Assembly: GCA_003453555.1 (NCBI GenBank)
Contig: DMLA01000152.1
Coordinates: 1 to 8,290 of the forward strand
Length of the DNA stretch: 8,290 bases
Direction: 5' to 3'
From: Chloroflexota bacterium
GTDB taxonomy: Bacteria > Chloroflexota > Anaerolineae > UBA7937
Part shown: positions 1 through 7,814 of the stretch, one piece after another
Layout of the letters: every line of letters begins with the position of its first letter
How positions within the stretch are numbered: the stretch's first letter is position 1
Program-made: the position numbers and the translations under genes
Notes under the pieces: generated by a model
The model's database searches: none
What the model was told of the DNA's origin: nothing
The model's input: only the letters and a program-made list of their open reading frames with translations

Positions 1-11
1 GGGGAGTCCCC
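1..11 (-). terminator. Possible start of an operon-end terminator stem, cut by the window edge
   Basis: The sequence GGGGAGTCCCC is an 11-nt palindrome that begins 4 nt after the stop codon of the last operon gene (TGA at 16-18, minus strand). It would form a 4-bp GC stem with a 3-nt loop. A factor-independent terminator would also need a T-run downstream, which would lie outside the window, so only the stem position supports this call. It could equally be a chance GC palindrome. Confidence 0.22.
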
Positions 12-15
12 GTTC

Positions 16-756
16 TCATCCCATAGCCATACCTCTGGGTTGGATCACTATCTCGTCAATCAAGACCCTGGAGGGCAGAGAGGCCAGGTACAGAGCTAGC
101 TGGGCTATATCCTCCGCTTTCAGCATTCTCGAACGATCTGGGGCGGTAGGATCATTATCGTACCAAGGGGTATCTACGTAGCCGGGGCAGATTACGTGGA
201 CCCCGATATTGTGAGGCAACATCTCTAACGCCAAACAGCGGCTGAAGGCTATGACAGCCGCCTTCGCTGCACAATAGGCACTACACTCAATGAAAGGGAT
301 CTTGCCCGCATCGGAGGAGATGTTGATAATTCGACCTCTCTTCTGCTCTATCATAGCGGGCAAGACCTCTCTGCAGCAAAGGAAGGTCCCTTTGACGTTG
401 ACGTCGAAGACCTCGTCCCAGTCCTCGGTCTTGAAATCCACCACCGGGCCCCAATGTCCCATCCCGGCATCGTTGACCAAAATGTCGACACGGCCAAACT
501 CCCTCAGGGCTTCACCAACCATGGCTCTAACTTGCGTCTCCTGAGAGACATCAATAGGTACGACCAAAGACTCCCCACCGCGACCAAGAACCTCTCGCGC
601 CACCTCCTGAAGTTTGGCTTCTCTACGAGCGGACAAAACCACCTTAGCCCCTTCTTGAGCAAAAGTGAGAGCGATCTCCCTGCCTATGCCGCTACTGGCG
701 CCGGTTACGATTGTCACTTTGTCCTTCAACGCTAAACCCTTGTGCTTCTCTCCCAT
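16..756 (-). CDS. Short-chain dehydrogenase/reductase (SDR), NADP-type, YdfG/FabG-like
   Basis: This is a 246-aa classical SDR with a single Rossmann-fold domain, the usual length for the family. The cofactor motif TGASSGIG is at residues 18-25. The pair R44-R45 just after the second beta strand favours NADP(H). The catalytic tetrad is intact: N120, S148, Y161 and K165 (YCAAK). The NNAG motif reads NDAG at 95-98, a small departure. The tail (LASLPSRVLIDEIVIQP, ending near residue 241) resembles YdfG or sepiapterin-reductase-like SDRs more than FabG, so a small hydroxy-acid, polyol or sugar-derived carbonyl is a plausible substrate. It is cytoplasmic, with no signal or membrane segment. ATG is preceded by AAGGA about 7 nt upstream. 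The gene starts 12 nt after the kinase stop and is last in the operon as far as the window shows. The family is certain; the substrate is unknown. Confidence 0.93.
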   Translation of the reverse strand: MGEKHKGLALKDKVTIVTGASSGIGREIALTFAQEGAKVVLSARREAKLQEVAREVLGRGGESLVVPIDVSQETQVRAMVGEALREFGRVDILVNDAGMGHWGPVVDFKTEDWDEVFDVNVKGTFLCCREVLPAMIEQKRGRIINISSDAGKIPFIECSAYCAAKAAVIAFSRCLALEMLPHNIGVHVICPGYVDTPWYDNDPTAPDRSRMLKAEDIAQLALYLASLPSRVLIDEIVIQPRGMAMG

Positions 757-768
757 TCTTATTCCTTT

Positions 769-1713
769 CTATTGCCAGTTGTCCAGGTATTCCTCGACTT
801 CCTTGAGGATGGGGTACCCATCTTCTCTTGGGCGCGAGATTACCATCGCTGCTAGGGCATTGGCGAATCGTAGCGTTTTTGGAATGTCCCAACTTCTAAG
901 AAGTCCAAAGACCACGCCAGCGTTGAAGCAATCCCCGGCACCGGTGGTATCCAAGGGCAAAACGCGAAAGGCAGATTGTCGGAAGATTCCCTCCCTTGTC
1001 CTGGCAATGCTCCCCGCCTCACCCATTTTGATAACGACCTGGTTTGGGCAACGAGCAAATAGACGTTCTAGACAACCCTCGGGGGAGTCCTCACCGGTCA
1101 ACGCCTGCGCTTCGTTCAGACTCGGTAGAAAGATGTCCACCACCTCCAGTAGCCGCATCACCTCTTCCACGGAACGCTCCGGCCATCCCTTGACATCCCA
1201 TCCGGTATCGAAGAGTACTCGTTTGCCCTCCGCATGAACCTCTTCCATTAGCCTCCTCGTGCCGGCGAACCCAAGACCCGGTAAGAGGAAATAGCCTGAG
1301 ATGAGCATGCATTCTGCCTCCTTCCAAGCCTTGCGGTGCCTAAGAACCAAATCAATGTCCAGATGCTTAAGGTGCCCCGAATGGGTCACAAAGGCGCGCT
1401 CCCCATCTTCCCGCCCGAGACAAACGCTAATACCTGTACGCGCATCCAGTGAACGCTCAATATGGCTTATGTCGATCTTGGCATCATCCAATATGGATAA
1501 CAACTCCTGGCCGATGGCATCATCTCCCACATTGGCGATGGCCGAGACTCCAACTCCTAGCCTAGCCAAGCAGAGAAGGACGTTACCTATCCCTCCCGGG
1601 CGCCAACCCATATGGCTGGTGATGACCTCGCTGCCCCAGATCGGGAAATCCTTCAGCGGGTACAATGCCAGATCAGCATTGAGATTGCCGATAACACAGA
1701 CTCGCTTACTCAT
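769..1713 (-). CDS. PfkB-family carbohydrate kinase
   Basis: This 314-aa ribokinase/PfkB-type kinase would transfer phosphate from ATP to a sugar or sugar-like alcohol in the cytoplasm. The N-terminal start (VCVIGNLNADLALYP) is typical of the fold. The first family signature centres on PGGIGN at 39-44, followed by an LARLG helix at 49-53. The second signature, DTTGAGDCFNAG, begins at 255, and D261 is the expected catalytic base in the anion hole. Length and both signatures are complete, so it should be active. Its ATG lies inside the last codons of the SIS gene in an 8-nt overlap (ATGAGTAA), with AAGAAGGT about 9 nt upstream, so translation is probably coupled and the two products are needed together. 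Such SIS-PfkB pairs are known from fructoselysine use (FrlB/FrlD) and amino-sugar use. The substrate cannot be told from sequence, and a fructokinase, glucosamine-kinase or Amadori-kinase role is possible. Confidence 0.93.
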   Translation of the reverse strand: MSKRVCVIGNLNADLALYPLKDFPIWGSEVITSHMGWRPGGIGNVLLCLARLGVGVSAIANVGDDAIGQELLSILDDAKIDISHIERSLDARTGISVCLGREDGERAFVTHSGHLKHLDIDLVLRHRKAWKEAECMLISGYFLLPGLGFAGTRRLMEEVHAEGKRVLFDTGWDVKGWPERSVEEVMRLLEVVDIFLPSLNEAQALTGEDSPEGCLERLFARCPNQVVIKMGEAGSIARTREGIFRQSAFRVLPLDTTGAGDCFNAGVVFGLLRSWDIPKTLRFANALAAMVISRPREDGYPILKEVEEYLDNWQ

Positions 1714-2749
1714 AAAGGGTTACCTTCTTGGCCTTATCAAACTTGCCCGGTTGCAAACCTTTCTCTCTGGCAATCCTCCAGGAGAGCAGCTGGATGGGCA
1801 GAATCTCCAACAGGGGAGAATAGAACTCGTCAAGAGGCGGCAGCGTTAGATTGAAGATCCTTTCCCGTTGTAATTCCTCATCGCTACCAATGATGACTAC
1901 TTTTCCTCCAAATTGGGCTATGTCGTGCGCCAGCCGCAAGTTGATATCTCTCGTTCTCCCCTGCATGGCAAATACGATAGCCGCGAAGTCTGGAGACACC
2001 ACTTCCAGAGGCCCATGTCTGAATTGGCCGGCACTCATCCCTTCAGCCCGCATCTTCGCCGCTTCCTTCAGGATTAGCGCTCCGCCCATCGCCGAGGCTA
2101 GTGAGGGGCCTCGCCCAAACAGGGAGAGATAATCCACCTTGCCTAAGAAGTGAAACACGACGTCGATCTTCTCCCTCCACCGCGTGAGGAAACTCTCCAT
2201 GGCTTCCACAGCCGCATATAGCCCCTCCAGCCGTTGTGCGTCCATGCCAGAGGTGAGATACATAGCCAAGAGGAGGCTAACTGTGACGGTTACGGTGTGA
2301 GTCTTGGAGGCAGGCCCACTTTCTTGTCCGGCATACAGGAATAGAGATAGATCGCTATTTCTGGCAAGATAATTGTCGGCATCATTGGTAAGGCTCACGA
2401 CAGATGTCCTGCCCCGAACTTCACCGAGAAGCTTCTTCACCTCCGCCGTTTCCCCAGATTGGGACGCGATCACCGCCAGAACTCGATCGGAGATGAGATC
2501 TTTATAGTAATGCAATAGCTCCGAAGCCTCCACCATGATGGCCGATAAGCCATGCTCGTTCAAATAGATACAAGCAGGATAGAGGGCAAAATAAGAGCTG
2601 CCCATGCCCGTCAATAAGAGCAGCTGATACTTTCCCTGCTCCATCGCCTTGGCCACCGGTCGAAGCAGAGATTCGTCCTCCAAGTAGTGATCCAAAGTTG
2701 CTCGGAGAACTCGGGGCTGTGACAATATCTCCTCTAAAAAATAGTCCAT
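1706..2749 (-). CDS. Double-SIS-domain sugar-phosphate isomerase/deaminase/deglycase, GlmS-isomerase-like
   Basis: This 347-aa protein matches the isomerase half of glucosamine-6-phosphate synthase (GlmS) and has no N-terminal glutamine amidotransferase domain, so it should not use glutamine. SIS domain 1 carries GMGSS (48-52) and the phosphate-binding loop SQSGET (96-101). SIS domain 2 carries GRGP (212-215) and FRHGPLEVV (243-251). By alignment by eye with E. coli GlmS, E229 matches the isomerase base E488, H245 matches the ring-opening H504, and K341 in the C-terminal tail (KKVTLYE) matches K603. E481 and K485 are replaced by G222 and I226, which argues against plain GlmS chemistry. Archaeal-type glucosamine-6-phosphate deaminases and FrlB-like deglycases are the best alternatives. 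ATG has GGAGG six nt upstream, inside the 16-nt gap after the hydrolase. The gene overlaps the kinase by 8 nt. Confidence 0.9.
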   Translation of the reverse strand: MDYFLEEILSQPRVLRATLDHYLEDESLLRPVAKAMEQGKYQLLLLTGMGSSYFALYPACIYLNEHGLSAIMVEASELLHYYKDLISDRVLAVIASQSGETAEVKKLLGEVRGRTSVVSLTNDADNYLARNSDLSLFLYAGQESGPASKTHTVTVTVSLLLAMYLTSGMDAQRLEGLYAAVEAMESFLTRWREKIDVVFHFLGKVDYLSLFGRGPSLASAMGGALILKEAAKMRAEGMSAGQFRHGPLEVVSPDFAAIVFAMQGRTRDINLRLAHDIAQFGGKVVIIGSDEELQRERIFNLTLPPLDEFYSPLLEILPIQLLSWRIAREKGLQPGKFDKAKKVTLYE

Positions 2750-2765
2750 CTCGTTCCTCCACCGA

Positions 2766-4829
2766 TTACTCAGAAGTCATGGCTCTCCAATGGAAGATCG
2801 TCCCACAGAATCCATCCAAATCTACCTCCCAGCCGTGCTCATCATGTACCAACCTTCTAGCCTGGCTTGGGGCGAGTTCCCTCACCTCTTCCAATGACAA
2901 GGCAGTAGTGATTCGGGTTCTAATCGGCTCCGCTCCATGATTAACCACCACAAGGTATCCCTCGTTGGAGCACGGGAGTAGCCCCAATTCTACCTTCGGG
3001 TTGTCACAGTCGAAGAGCGATCTCAGGCCAGCATAGTTCCTCAGGGCCTGATAAAGTCGCCAAGTGGGCTCCTCCCCCTCGAAGGCCCCTGGAGTCTGGG
3101 CCAGGTAGTGCTCCAAAGGATAGGCTGAGAGCAAGGTTCGCCCTTGGCCTAGAGAATGAGCGACGATGGCCGGGTTGCTTTCTTGGTCAATCGCTACGAT
3201 CTGACCCGCGCTAACGCGTAGGAGATAGCCCATATCCGCAGGCGAACGGCCTGCTTGATAGCGAAATCTTTCCCCCTTCTTCAAGCCGTGGAAATCCTCT
3301 ATCATCTCTATTTCCGCCCAGCCTTGCGGGATGATCCGATCTTCCAAGGAAGCACCAAATAAGTCCTCCATCTCTGGTATGGCCGCATCCCCGGAAAGAG
3401 AACCATAGAGTGTCCCACCCGCCTCCACGTACCGTTGTGCCCGGCGCCAAAAGGTGGTATGAACATGATTGAAACTGAGGGAGGTGGAGGTGAGGGGCGA
3501 GGGCAGGAGTATCAGGGGCAGCTTCTCCCAAGAATCATACTCACGAGGAAAGCCAACCTCCAGATGCGCTTCCTTGGCCAGTATGAACGCGCTGAGCCAG
3601 GAGGAAACTGGAAGCACCACCCCGCTTCTCCTCTCCCTCTTTTCCGCCCAGGCTTCTTCAGCGGACACGTACAGGGAGAGATGGGGTTCGCTGATGCCGT
3701 AGCGAGAGTAATCGGGACCATAAGCGAACTCGTGAGGCACGATGATGCCTGCTTGCAAAGGGGGCAGGGTGATGCTGTCAAATTCCATCTGGCTAAGCAC
3801 TCGACTGAGTTTTCGTAATTCCTCCCCTGCAGGGCGAGTTTGCTTTCGAGCATCGGTAACGCCGAACTGGGTCTCATGAGGGCAGCGAAGATAGGGCACG
3901 CGAGACCAAATGGCCTCCTCAGCATCGGTGAAACACCAAGCCACCAAGCCGTGAGCGCCGCTGCCAAGCGCACTGTACATCATCGTATTGTAGTATCGGG
4001 CGATACGTTGAGGCGTGAACTGAGCGCTGGAGGCCCCGAATTCTTGCACCATCACTGGTTTCCCGGCCCCTCGGGCCAACATGGTCTCGAAGGCTGCAGC
4101 ATATGTAACCCGCATAGAGAGCAAGGGGTCAGGATAGTATTCGGGTTGATAGAAGGGGTAAGGGTGCACACTAAGGAAATCCACGGCCTCAGCGATGATG
4201 TCAGCTCGGAAAGGGCGGCGCCCGATCTCCTGACTGCTCGTGCCCACCAGGATGGTATGCTGGGAGTCAAACTGACGGATGGCCGCAACCAGAGCATTGG
4301 TCCAGTTGGCAGCCATGGCGTCCGAGGTCTCCTGAGCCACTATCCAATAGGGAGGCTCATCGGTGAGATCCCAAGCCAGGATAGTGGCCTCATCCTTATA
4401 CCGGCGAGCGAACTCCTTGACGTGTTCGACTTGCAAGCGAAGCATCTCTGGGTCAGCATGGGGGTGACGGCCAGCACGCCAGGGCACATCCCAATAGGCA
4501 TCCCCCACCTCTCCACCGATGAAGAAAGTAGGATTCACGTATAGATGGTATTTCTTAGCCAGGCGGATGATCTCATCGAATTGAGTGAAGGCCTCTTCGT
4601 TGTATTGCCCCGGCCTTGGCTCGAACCAAGCCCAGAACAGGTCGAACCGCACAAAATTCAGCTCCATCTCGCGCATCAAACAAAAATCGGAATCCCAGAC
4701 CTCGGGGTTCCATTCGTAAGGCCATTGCAAGGCCTCCCGCGCCGGCACGTAATGGGTTCCCAAAACGAACAGAGCTTTCCCGTCCACTGAAAAGTAGTTG
4801 CCTTCCAACTTCGCCTGCTTCGAGTTCAT
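2766..4829 (-). CDS. Cytoplasmic clan GH-A glycoside hydrolase (GH5/GH42-like) with GATase-like middle domain
   Basis: The ATG at 4829 gives 687 aa; a GTG two codons upstream overlaps the Shine-Dalgarno AGGAGGT and is not used here. Residues about 10-345 form a TIM barrel of the GH5/GH42 type: NFVRFDLFWAWFEPRPG near 58-74, WDVPWRAGR near 113-121, TDEP at 156-159 with E158 as acid/base, SVHPYP at 220-225, and QEFG at 262-265 with E263 as nucleophile. Residue 157 is Asp where clan GH-A almost always has Asn (NEP). Residues about 360-580 look like the GATase-like domain of GH42 enzymes (GIIVPHEF, LILLPSPLT, GRTLLSAYPLEHYL), and the last 100 residues look like a small beta-sandwich. There is no signal peptide, so the substrate must be an imported oligosaccharide or glycoside. 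Archaeal exo-beta-glucosaminidases have a comparable GH35/GH42 hybrid layout. The specificity is unknown. Confidence 0.88.
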   Translation of the reverse strand: MNSKQAKLEGNYFSVDGKALFVLGTHYVPAREALQWPYEWNPEVWDSDFCLMREMELNFVRFDLFWAWFEPRPGQYNEEAFTQFDEIIRLAKKYHLYVNPTFFIGGEVGDAYWDVPWRAGRHPHADPEMLRLQVEHVKEFARRYKDEATILAWDLTDEPPYWIVAQETSDAMAANWTNALVAAIRQFDSQHTILVGTSSQEIGRRPFRADIIAEAVDFLSVHPYPFYQPEYYPDPLLSMRVTYAAAFETMLARGAGKPVMVQEFGASSAQFTPQRIARYYNTMMYSALGSGAHGLVAWCFTDAEEAIWSRVPYLRCPHETQFGVTDARKQTRPAGEELRKLSRVLSQMEFDSITLPPLQAGIIVPHEFAYGPDYSRYGISEPHLSLYVSAEEAWAEKRERRSGVVLPVSSWLSAFILAKEAHLEVGFPREYDSWEKLPLILLPSPLTSTSLSFNHVHTTFWRRAQRYVEAGGTLYGSLSGDAAIPEMEDLFGASLEDRIIPQGWAEIEMIEDFHGLKKGERFRYQAGRSPADMGYLLRVSAGQIVAIDQESNPAIVAHSLGQGRTLLSAYPLEHYLAQTPGAFEGEEPTWRLYQALRNYAGLRSLFDCDNPKVELGLLPCSNEGYLVVVNHGAEPIRTRITTALSLEEVRELAPSQARRLVHDEHGWEVDLDGFCGTIFHWRAMTSE

Positions 4830-4833
4830 CGAC

Positions 4834-4847
4834 ACCTCCTCGGAGGT
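4834..4847 (-). promoter_or_regulatory. Self-complementary Shine-Dalgarno site of the hydrolase gene
   Basis: On the minus strand the sequence ACCTCCGAGGAGGT lies 4 nt before the ATG at 4829. Its right half is an ideal Shine-Dalgarno (AGGAGGT), which decides the hydrolase start. Its left half, ACCTCC, copies the anti-Shine-Dalgarno core of 16S rRNA and can pair with it, giving a 5-bp stem with a 4-nt CGAG loop that would hide the site. The pairing is seen directly; a role in limiting translation between operon genes is inference. Confidence 0.45.
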
Positions 4848-4863
4848 TATGAGAAGTTGACCT

Positions 4864-5862
4864 CTAGGTCATTCTCAGCAGCCTCTCTTTCGTTAACACA
4901 TGGAGTGGGGTTTGGCCCGAAAAAAATCGCGCGAAGTCCTCCACCACTATCCGGCCCAAGAGCCCATATGCCTCTTCTGTATGTGCTGCCCGATGAGGGG
5001 TCAAGATGACGTTATCTAGGCCGCGCAACTCATGAGAACCGGGCAGGGGCTCCTCAGAAGAGACATCAAGGGCCGCTTTCAGCTTCCCCCCCTTCAACTT
5101 TTCCACCAGAGATTCCTGGTCTATGATGTCCCCTCGCGCGGTGTTAACCAAAATTGCGCCTGGCCGCAAGAGATCAAGCCTTTGCCGGTCCAATAGGTGA
5201 TATGTCTCAGGGGTTAGGCCGGCATGTACACTCACCACATCACAGGTGGTCAGAACCTCCTCTAGGAAGGCAGAGTTAGCGCCTAGGTTGACGATCACGT
5301 CTTCTGACACGTAAGGGTCGTAGACCAATATCTCCACATCGAAGGACTCGAGCAAGGTGGCTAGTTTTTGACCGATCAAGCCGAAGCCGATAAGCCCCAC
5401 TCTCTTCCCTGTCAGCTCTCGTCCCAGAGGTAGCGCACCACCTTCCTGACGAGCCCTCATCAACCGGTCATAGAAGGTTATGTCGTGAAGGCAATCCAAG
5501 ATCAGAGCCAACGCAAACTCTGCGACGCTGGTGCTCATCGCTGGAGCTGAATTGACGATGACGATGCCTCGAGCGAGCGCAGTCTCAGTATCGATATGCT
5601 TAACCGTCCCTCCCACCTGACCGATGATCTTGAGCCTCTTGGCCTGAGCGATGTTTCGTTTAGTAAGGCCTCCTCCCTCCCAGCCGAAGATAGCACCGTT
5701 GACCTCTCGTACCTTGTCTGACATCTCTTCCTCGCTCAGATCGCGGTCGGTCTCGTTTCTCATGACATCGGCAAATGAACGAAGACAGCCTTCAACTTCC
5801 GGGCTGAAAAAGAGCCCATAAAGTCGTGGGGGCAGCGCTACGAAGACTAGAGGCTTTCTCAT
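4864..5862 (-). CDS. D-isomer-specific 2-hydroxyacid dehydrogenase, phosphoglycerate-dehydrogenase-like
   Basis: This 332-aa protein has the full two-domain layout of NAD-dependent D-2-hydroxyacid dehydrogenases, which interconvert 2-keto and D-2-hydroxy acids. The cofactor loop is GFGLIG at 159-164, and D182 at the end of the second strand (VYDPY) favours NAD over NADP. The catalytic triad is in place: R243 (NTARGD), E271 (DVSSEEP) and H290 (LTPHRAAHT). The substrate loop reads GGTVKHI (84-90) instead of the usual GVGxDNID type, as I recall from relatives in sugar-use clusters, so 3-phosphoglycerate is not the expected substrate. There is no ACT domain, so serine-feedback control is unlikely. 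The start is ATG with AAGGG about 10 nt upstream, a weak site. A 78-nt gap separates it from the aldehyde oxidoreductase; no promoter or T-run terminator is evident there. Confidence 0.91.
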   Translation of the reverse strand: MRKPLVFVALPPRLYGLFFSPEVEGCLRSFADVMRNETDRDLSEEEMSDKVREVNGAIFGWEGGGLTKRNIAQAKRLKIIGQVGGTVKHIDTETALARGIVIVNSAPAMSTSVAEFALALILDCLHDITFYDRLMRARQEGGALPLGRELTGKRVGLIGFGLIGQKLATLLESFDVEILVYDPYVSEDVIVNLGANSAFLEEVLTTCDVVSVHAGLTPETYHLLDRQRLDLLRPGAILVNTARGDIIDQESLVEKLKGGKLKAALDVSSEEPLPGSHELRGLDNVILTPHRAAHTEEAYGLLGRIVVEDFARFFSGQTPLHVLTKERLLRMT

Positions 5863-5940
5863 GCCACGAGCGCCCTTCTGTTCCGAAAGTCAGTAAACTG
5901 CCAAGCACACATGCTAACGAACCTCGCGCTGCTTAGTGCC

Positions 5941-7809
5941 TCACTTCTCTGGCCAGCTCTTCAGCAACTCTTCCAGGCCTAGCTCGGTCAGTTTTTCCCT
6001 GGTGGGCATAGCCGTAACTGGGTCCCAACTCCTGGACGCGAGATATTCCCTCGCCAAGGTCTCCACATCTACCTCAATCCCCGCCAGATTCCCGGCTTCG
6101 AGAGGGGGGTTTCCGATGATTAGACCTGGCAACTTGAACTTCAAGGGGTTCAAGCCCTCCCGCAAGTTGAAAAGGTGACGCAAGTTGGATATGCGCTCTC
6201 CGATGCGCAAGCACTCTTCAAGGGTGAGAGCCCAACCTGTCACAGCCGATAGAAAATCAGGCACGTACTGAATGTCCGTGCACTCGCAACCGAAATGGCA
6301 AAGCCCAGCCGCGCTGACCACGTGGAGTATGTCCGTTACTTTCTTGAATATCTCCGCTTTGCCTGCATACAGGTATTTCTCTTCCTGATCGGGTATCCCA
6401 AGGCGCTGCCGTGAGGTAGCAGGCAGGTCGTAGGCCCAGTGTCCCCCTTGAGTATGGCGGGCGGGGGTGGCATCCAGCCAATAACTGAGGGCTAGAGTGG
6501 GCAGATAACGAGGGTCATGCATGGGGACCTCTTGCCCCTGGATATGAACAGCCAATTCCTTGGCTCCTCCCCCGATTCTCTCCGCCGCCCTCTTCACCCC
6601 ATCGGCCAACAGAGCGCCCAACCCCTCCCTCTCAGCCATTTTCTCGATTATGGCGATCATAGCCAGGGCATTCCCCCATCGCAGCTCCAGTCCATCAGTA
6701 TCCTTCAGCGAAAGCAATCCCCTCTCGTAACATTCCATAGCAAATGCTAGGGTGGCGCCCGTAGAGATGGTATCGAGCCCATATCGGTTGCACAAGTCAT
6801 TGGCTTTTATGATCGCTTCCACGTCGTCCACCAGGGTCATGGTGCCGAAAGCCGCCAGGGTCTCATACTCCGGCTTATGTCCTTCAACGGCGTATGGCCC
6901 TTCCGTCACTCTCACATGTCCACCGCAGCCCAAGGGACAATGCCAACAAGCGAAACGTCTCTCCTGATATTTGATCACGTTATCGTCGCTTATAGCCTCT
7001 GCCCCGGGGAAGTTAATGGGGCCCACCCCTCTCCAGTTCTTGACCGGCGCGTCGCCGCTAACCGATGCTCCCTCTAGCCCTCCGCATGTACCGTAGTCGC
7101 GGTAGTAGTCGACCAAGGAGCCCGTTAGGCTGGACAAATACCGCTTTCGAAGATCTAAAACCCTCTCCCTGTCCGCAAGCGGCACTTCCATATCGCCCCC
7201 TACGGCAACCGCCTTCAACTTCTTTGAACCCATAACCGCCCCCAGCCCTGACCGGCCAGCGGCCCGGCCTTTGTTGTTGATGATACAGGAGATTAAGGCC
7301 AATTTCTCACCTGCGGGGCCGATACAGGCCACTTCAGTCTTCGCTCCCAACTCTGCCTTGAGGAGATCCTCGGTCTCAACGGTGTCTAGGCCCCACAACC
7401 CTTGGGCATCCCGGAGCTCGGCGTCCCCCTGGTGAAGGAACAAATAGACCGGCTTCTTTGACTCCCCAGTGAAGAAGACAGCGTCATAGCCTGCAAACTT
7501 CATATGCGGCCCGAAGAAGCCTCCGGAATTTGCATCTCCCCAGGTTTGCGTCAGAGGCGACTTGCCCACGACCATATAGCGCGAAGCGATGAGGGCCGGG
7601 GTGCCAGTGAGAGGCCCGGTAATGAACCCTAGTATGTTTTGGGGGCTTAGGGGAGCCACCCCTGGACGTTGTCGATCCCAAATGAGCCTGACAGCAAGGC
7701 CATAGCCACCCAAGAATCGGCGACACAATTCCTCATCCGTTCGTTCCTCTTTCATCGTTCCGCGGGAGAGATCCACGAAAAGGATGCGACCCATGTACCC
7801 ACCAGCCAT
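5941..7809 (-). CDS. Tungsten-type aldehyde:ferredoxin oxidoreductase family protein
   Basis: This 622-aa enzyme is the normal length for the AOR family, which oxidises aldehydes to carboxylic acids with ferredoxin as acceptor, using a tungsto-bispterin cofactor and one [4Fe-4S] cluster. The N-terminal signature GYMGRILFVDLS (4-15) is typical. Three cluster cysteines are C288, C291 and C295 (CWHCPLGC), and the fourth is probably C504 (GLCHF). The pterin-binding stretch GRSGLGAVMGSKKLKAVAV is at 185-203. KPEYE (312-316), GLDTIS (344-349) and ATPARHT (447-453) match conserved active-site blocks, with H452 near the metal. It is cytoplasmic, with no signal sequence. It is the first gene of the operon. 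Its place in a sugar cluster suggests a sugar-derived aldehyde, but AOR, GAPOR, FOR and aromatic-aldehyde members cannot be told apart here. No ferredoxin or molybdopterin-synthesis gene is in view. Confidence 0.95.
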   Translation of the reverse strand: MAGGYMGRILFVDLSRGTMKEERTDEELCRRFLGGYGLAVRLIWDRQRPGVAPLSPQNILGFITGPLTGTPALIASRYMVVGKSPLTQTWGDANSGGFFGPHMKFAGYDAVFFTGESKKPVYLFLHQGDAELRDAQGLWGLDTVETEDLLKAELGAKTEVACIGPAGEKLALISCIINNKGRAAGRSGLGAVMGSKKLKAVAVGGDMEVPLADRERVLDLRKRYLSSLTGSLVDYYRDYGTCGGLEGASVSGDAPVKNWRGVGPINFPGAEAISDDNVIKYQERRFACWHCPLGCGGHVRVTEGPYAVEGHKPEYETLAAFGTMTLVDDVEAIIKANDLCNRYGLDTISTGATLAFAMECYERGLLSLKDTDGLELRWGNALAMIAIIEKMAEREGLGALLADGVKRAAERIGGGAKELAVHIQGQEVPMHDPRYLPTLALSYWLDATPARHTQGGHWAYDLPATSRQRLGIPDQEEKYLYAGKAEIFKKVTDILHVVSAAGLCHFGCECTDIQYVPDFLSAVTGWALTLEECLRIGERISNLRHLFNLREGLNPLKFKLPGLIIGNPPLEAGNLAGIEVDVETLAREYLASRSWDPVTAMPTREKLTELGLEELLKSWPEK

Positions 7810-7814
7810 GCTTT

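Noticed and set aside
665..1237. Plus-strand frame of 190 codons opposite the SDR and kinase genes
   Set aside because: It crosses two real genes on the other strand, is rich in Ser, Arg and Pro, and has no recognisable fold.
3840..4544. Long plus-strand open frame (234 codons) opposite the hydrolase
   Set aside because: It is antisense to a well-supported gene, has no recognisable domain, and is explained by codon bias of the opposite strand.
4830..4835. GTG start for the hydrolase two codons upstream of ATG
   Set aside because: The GTG overlaps the Shine-Dalgarno itself, leaving no spacer, whereas the ATG at 4829 has ideal spacing.
5941..7809. Specific assignment of the AOR-family protein as glyceraldehyde-3-phosphate:ferredoxin oxidoreductase
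   Set aside because: Context in a sugar operon is suggestive, but no subfamily-specific residue can be named with confidence from sequence alone.
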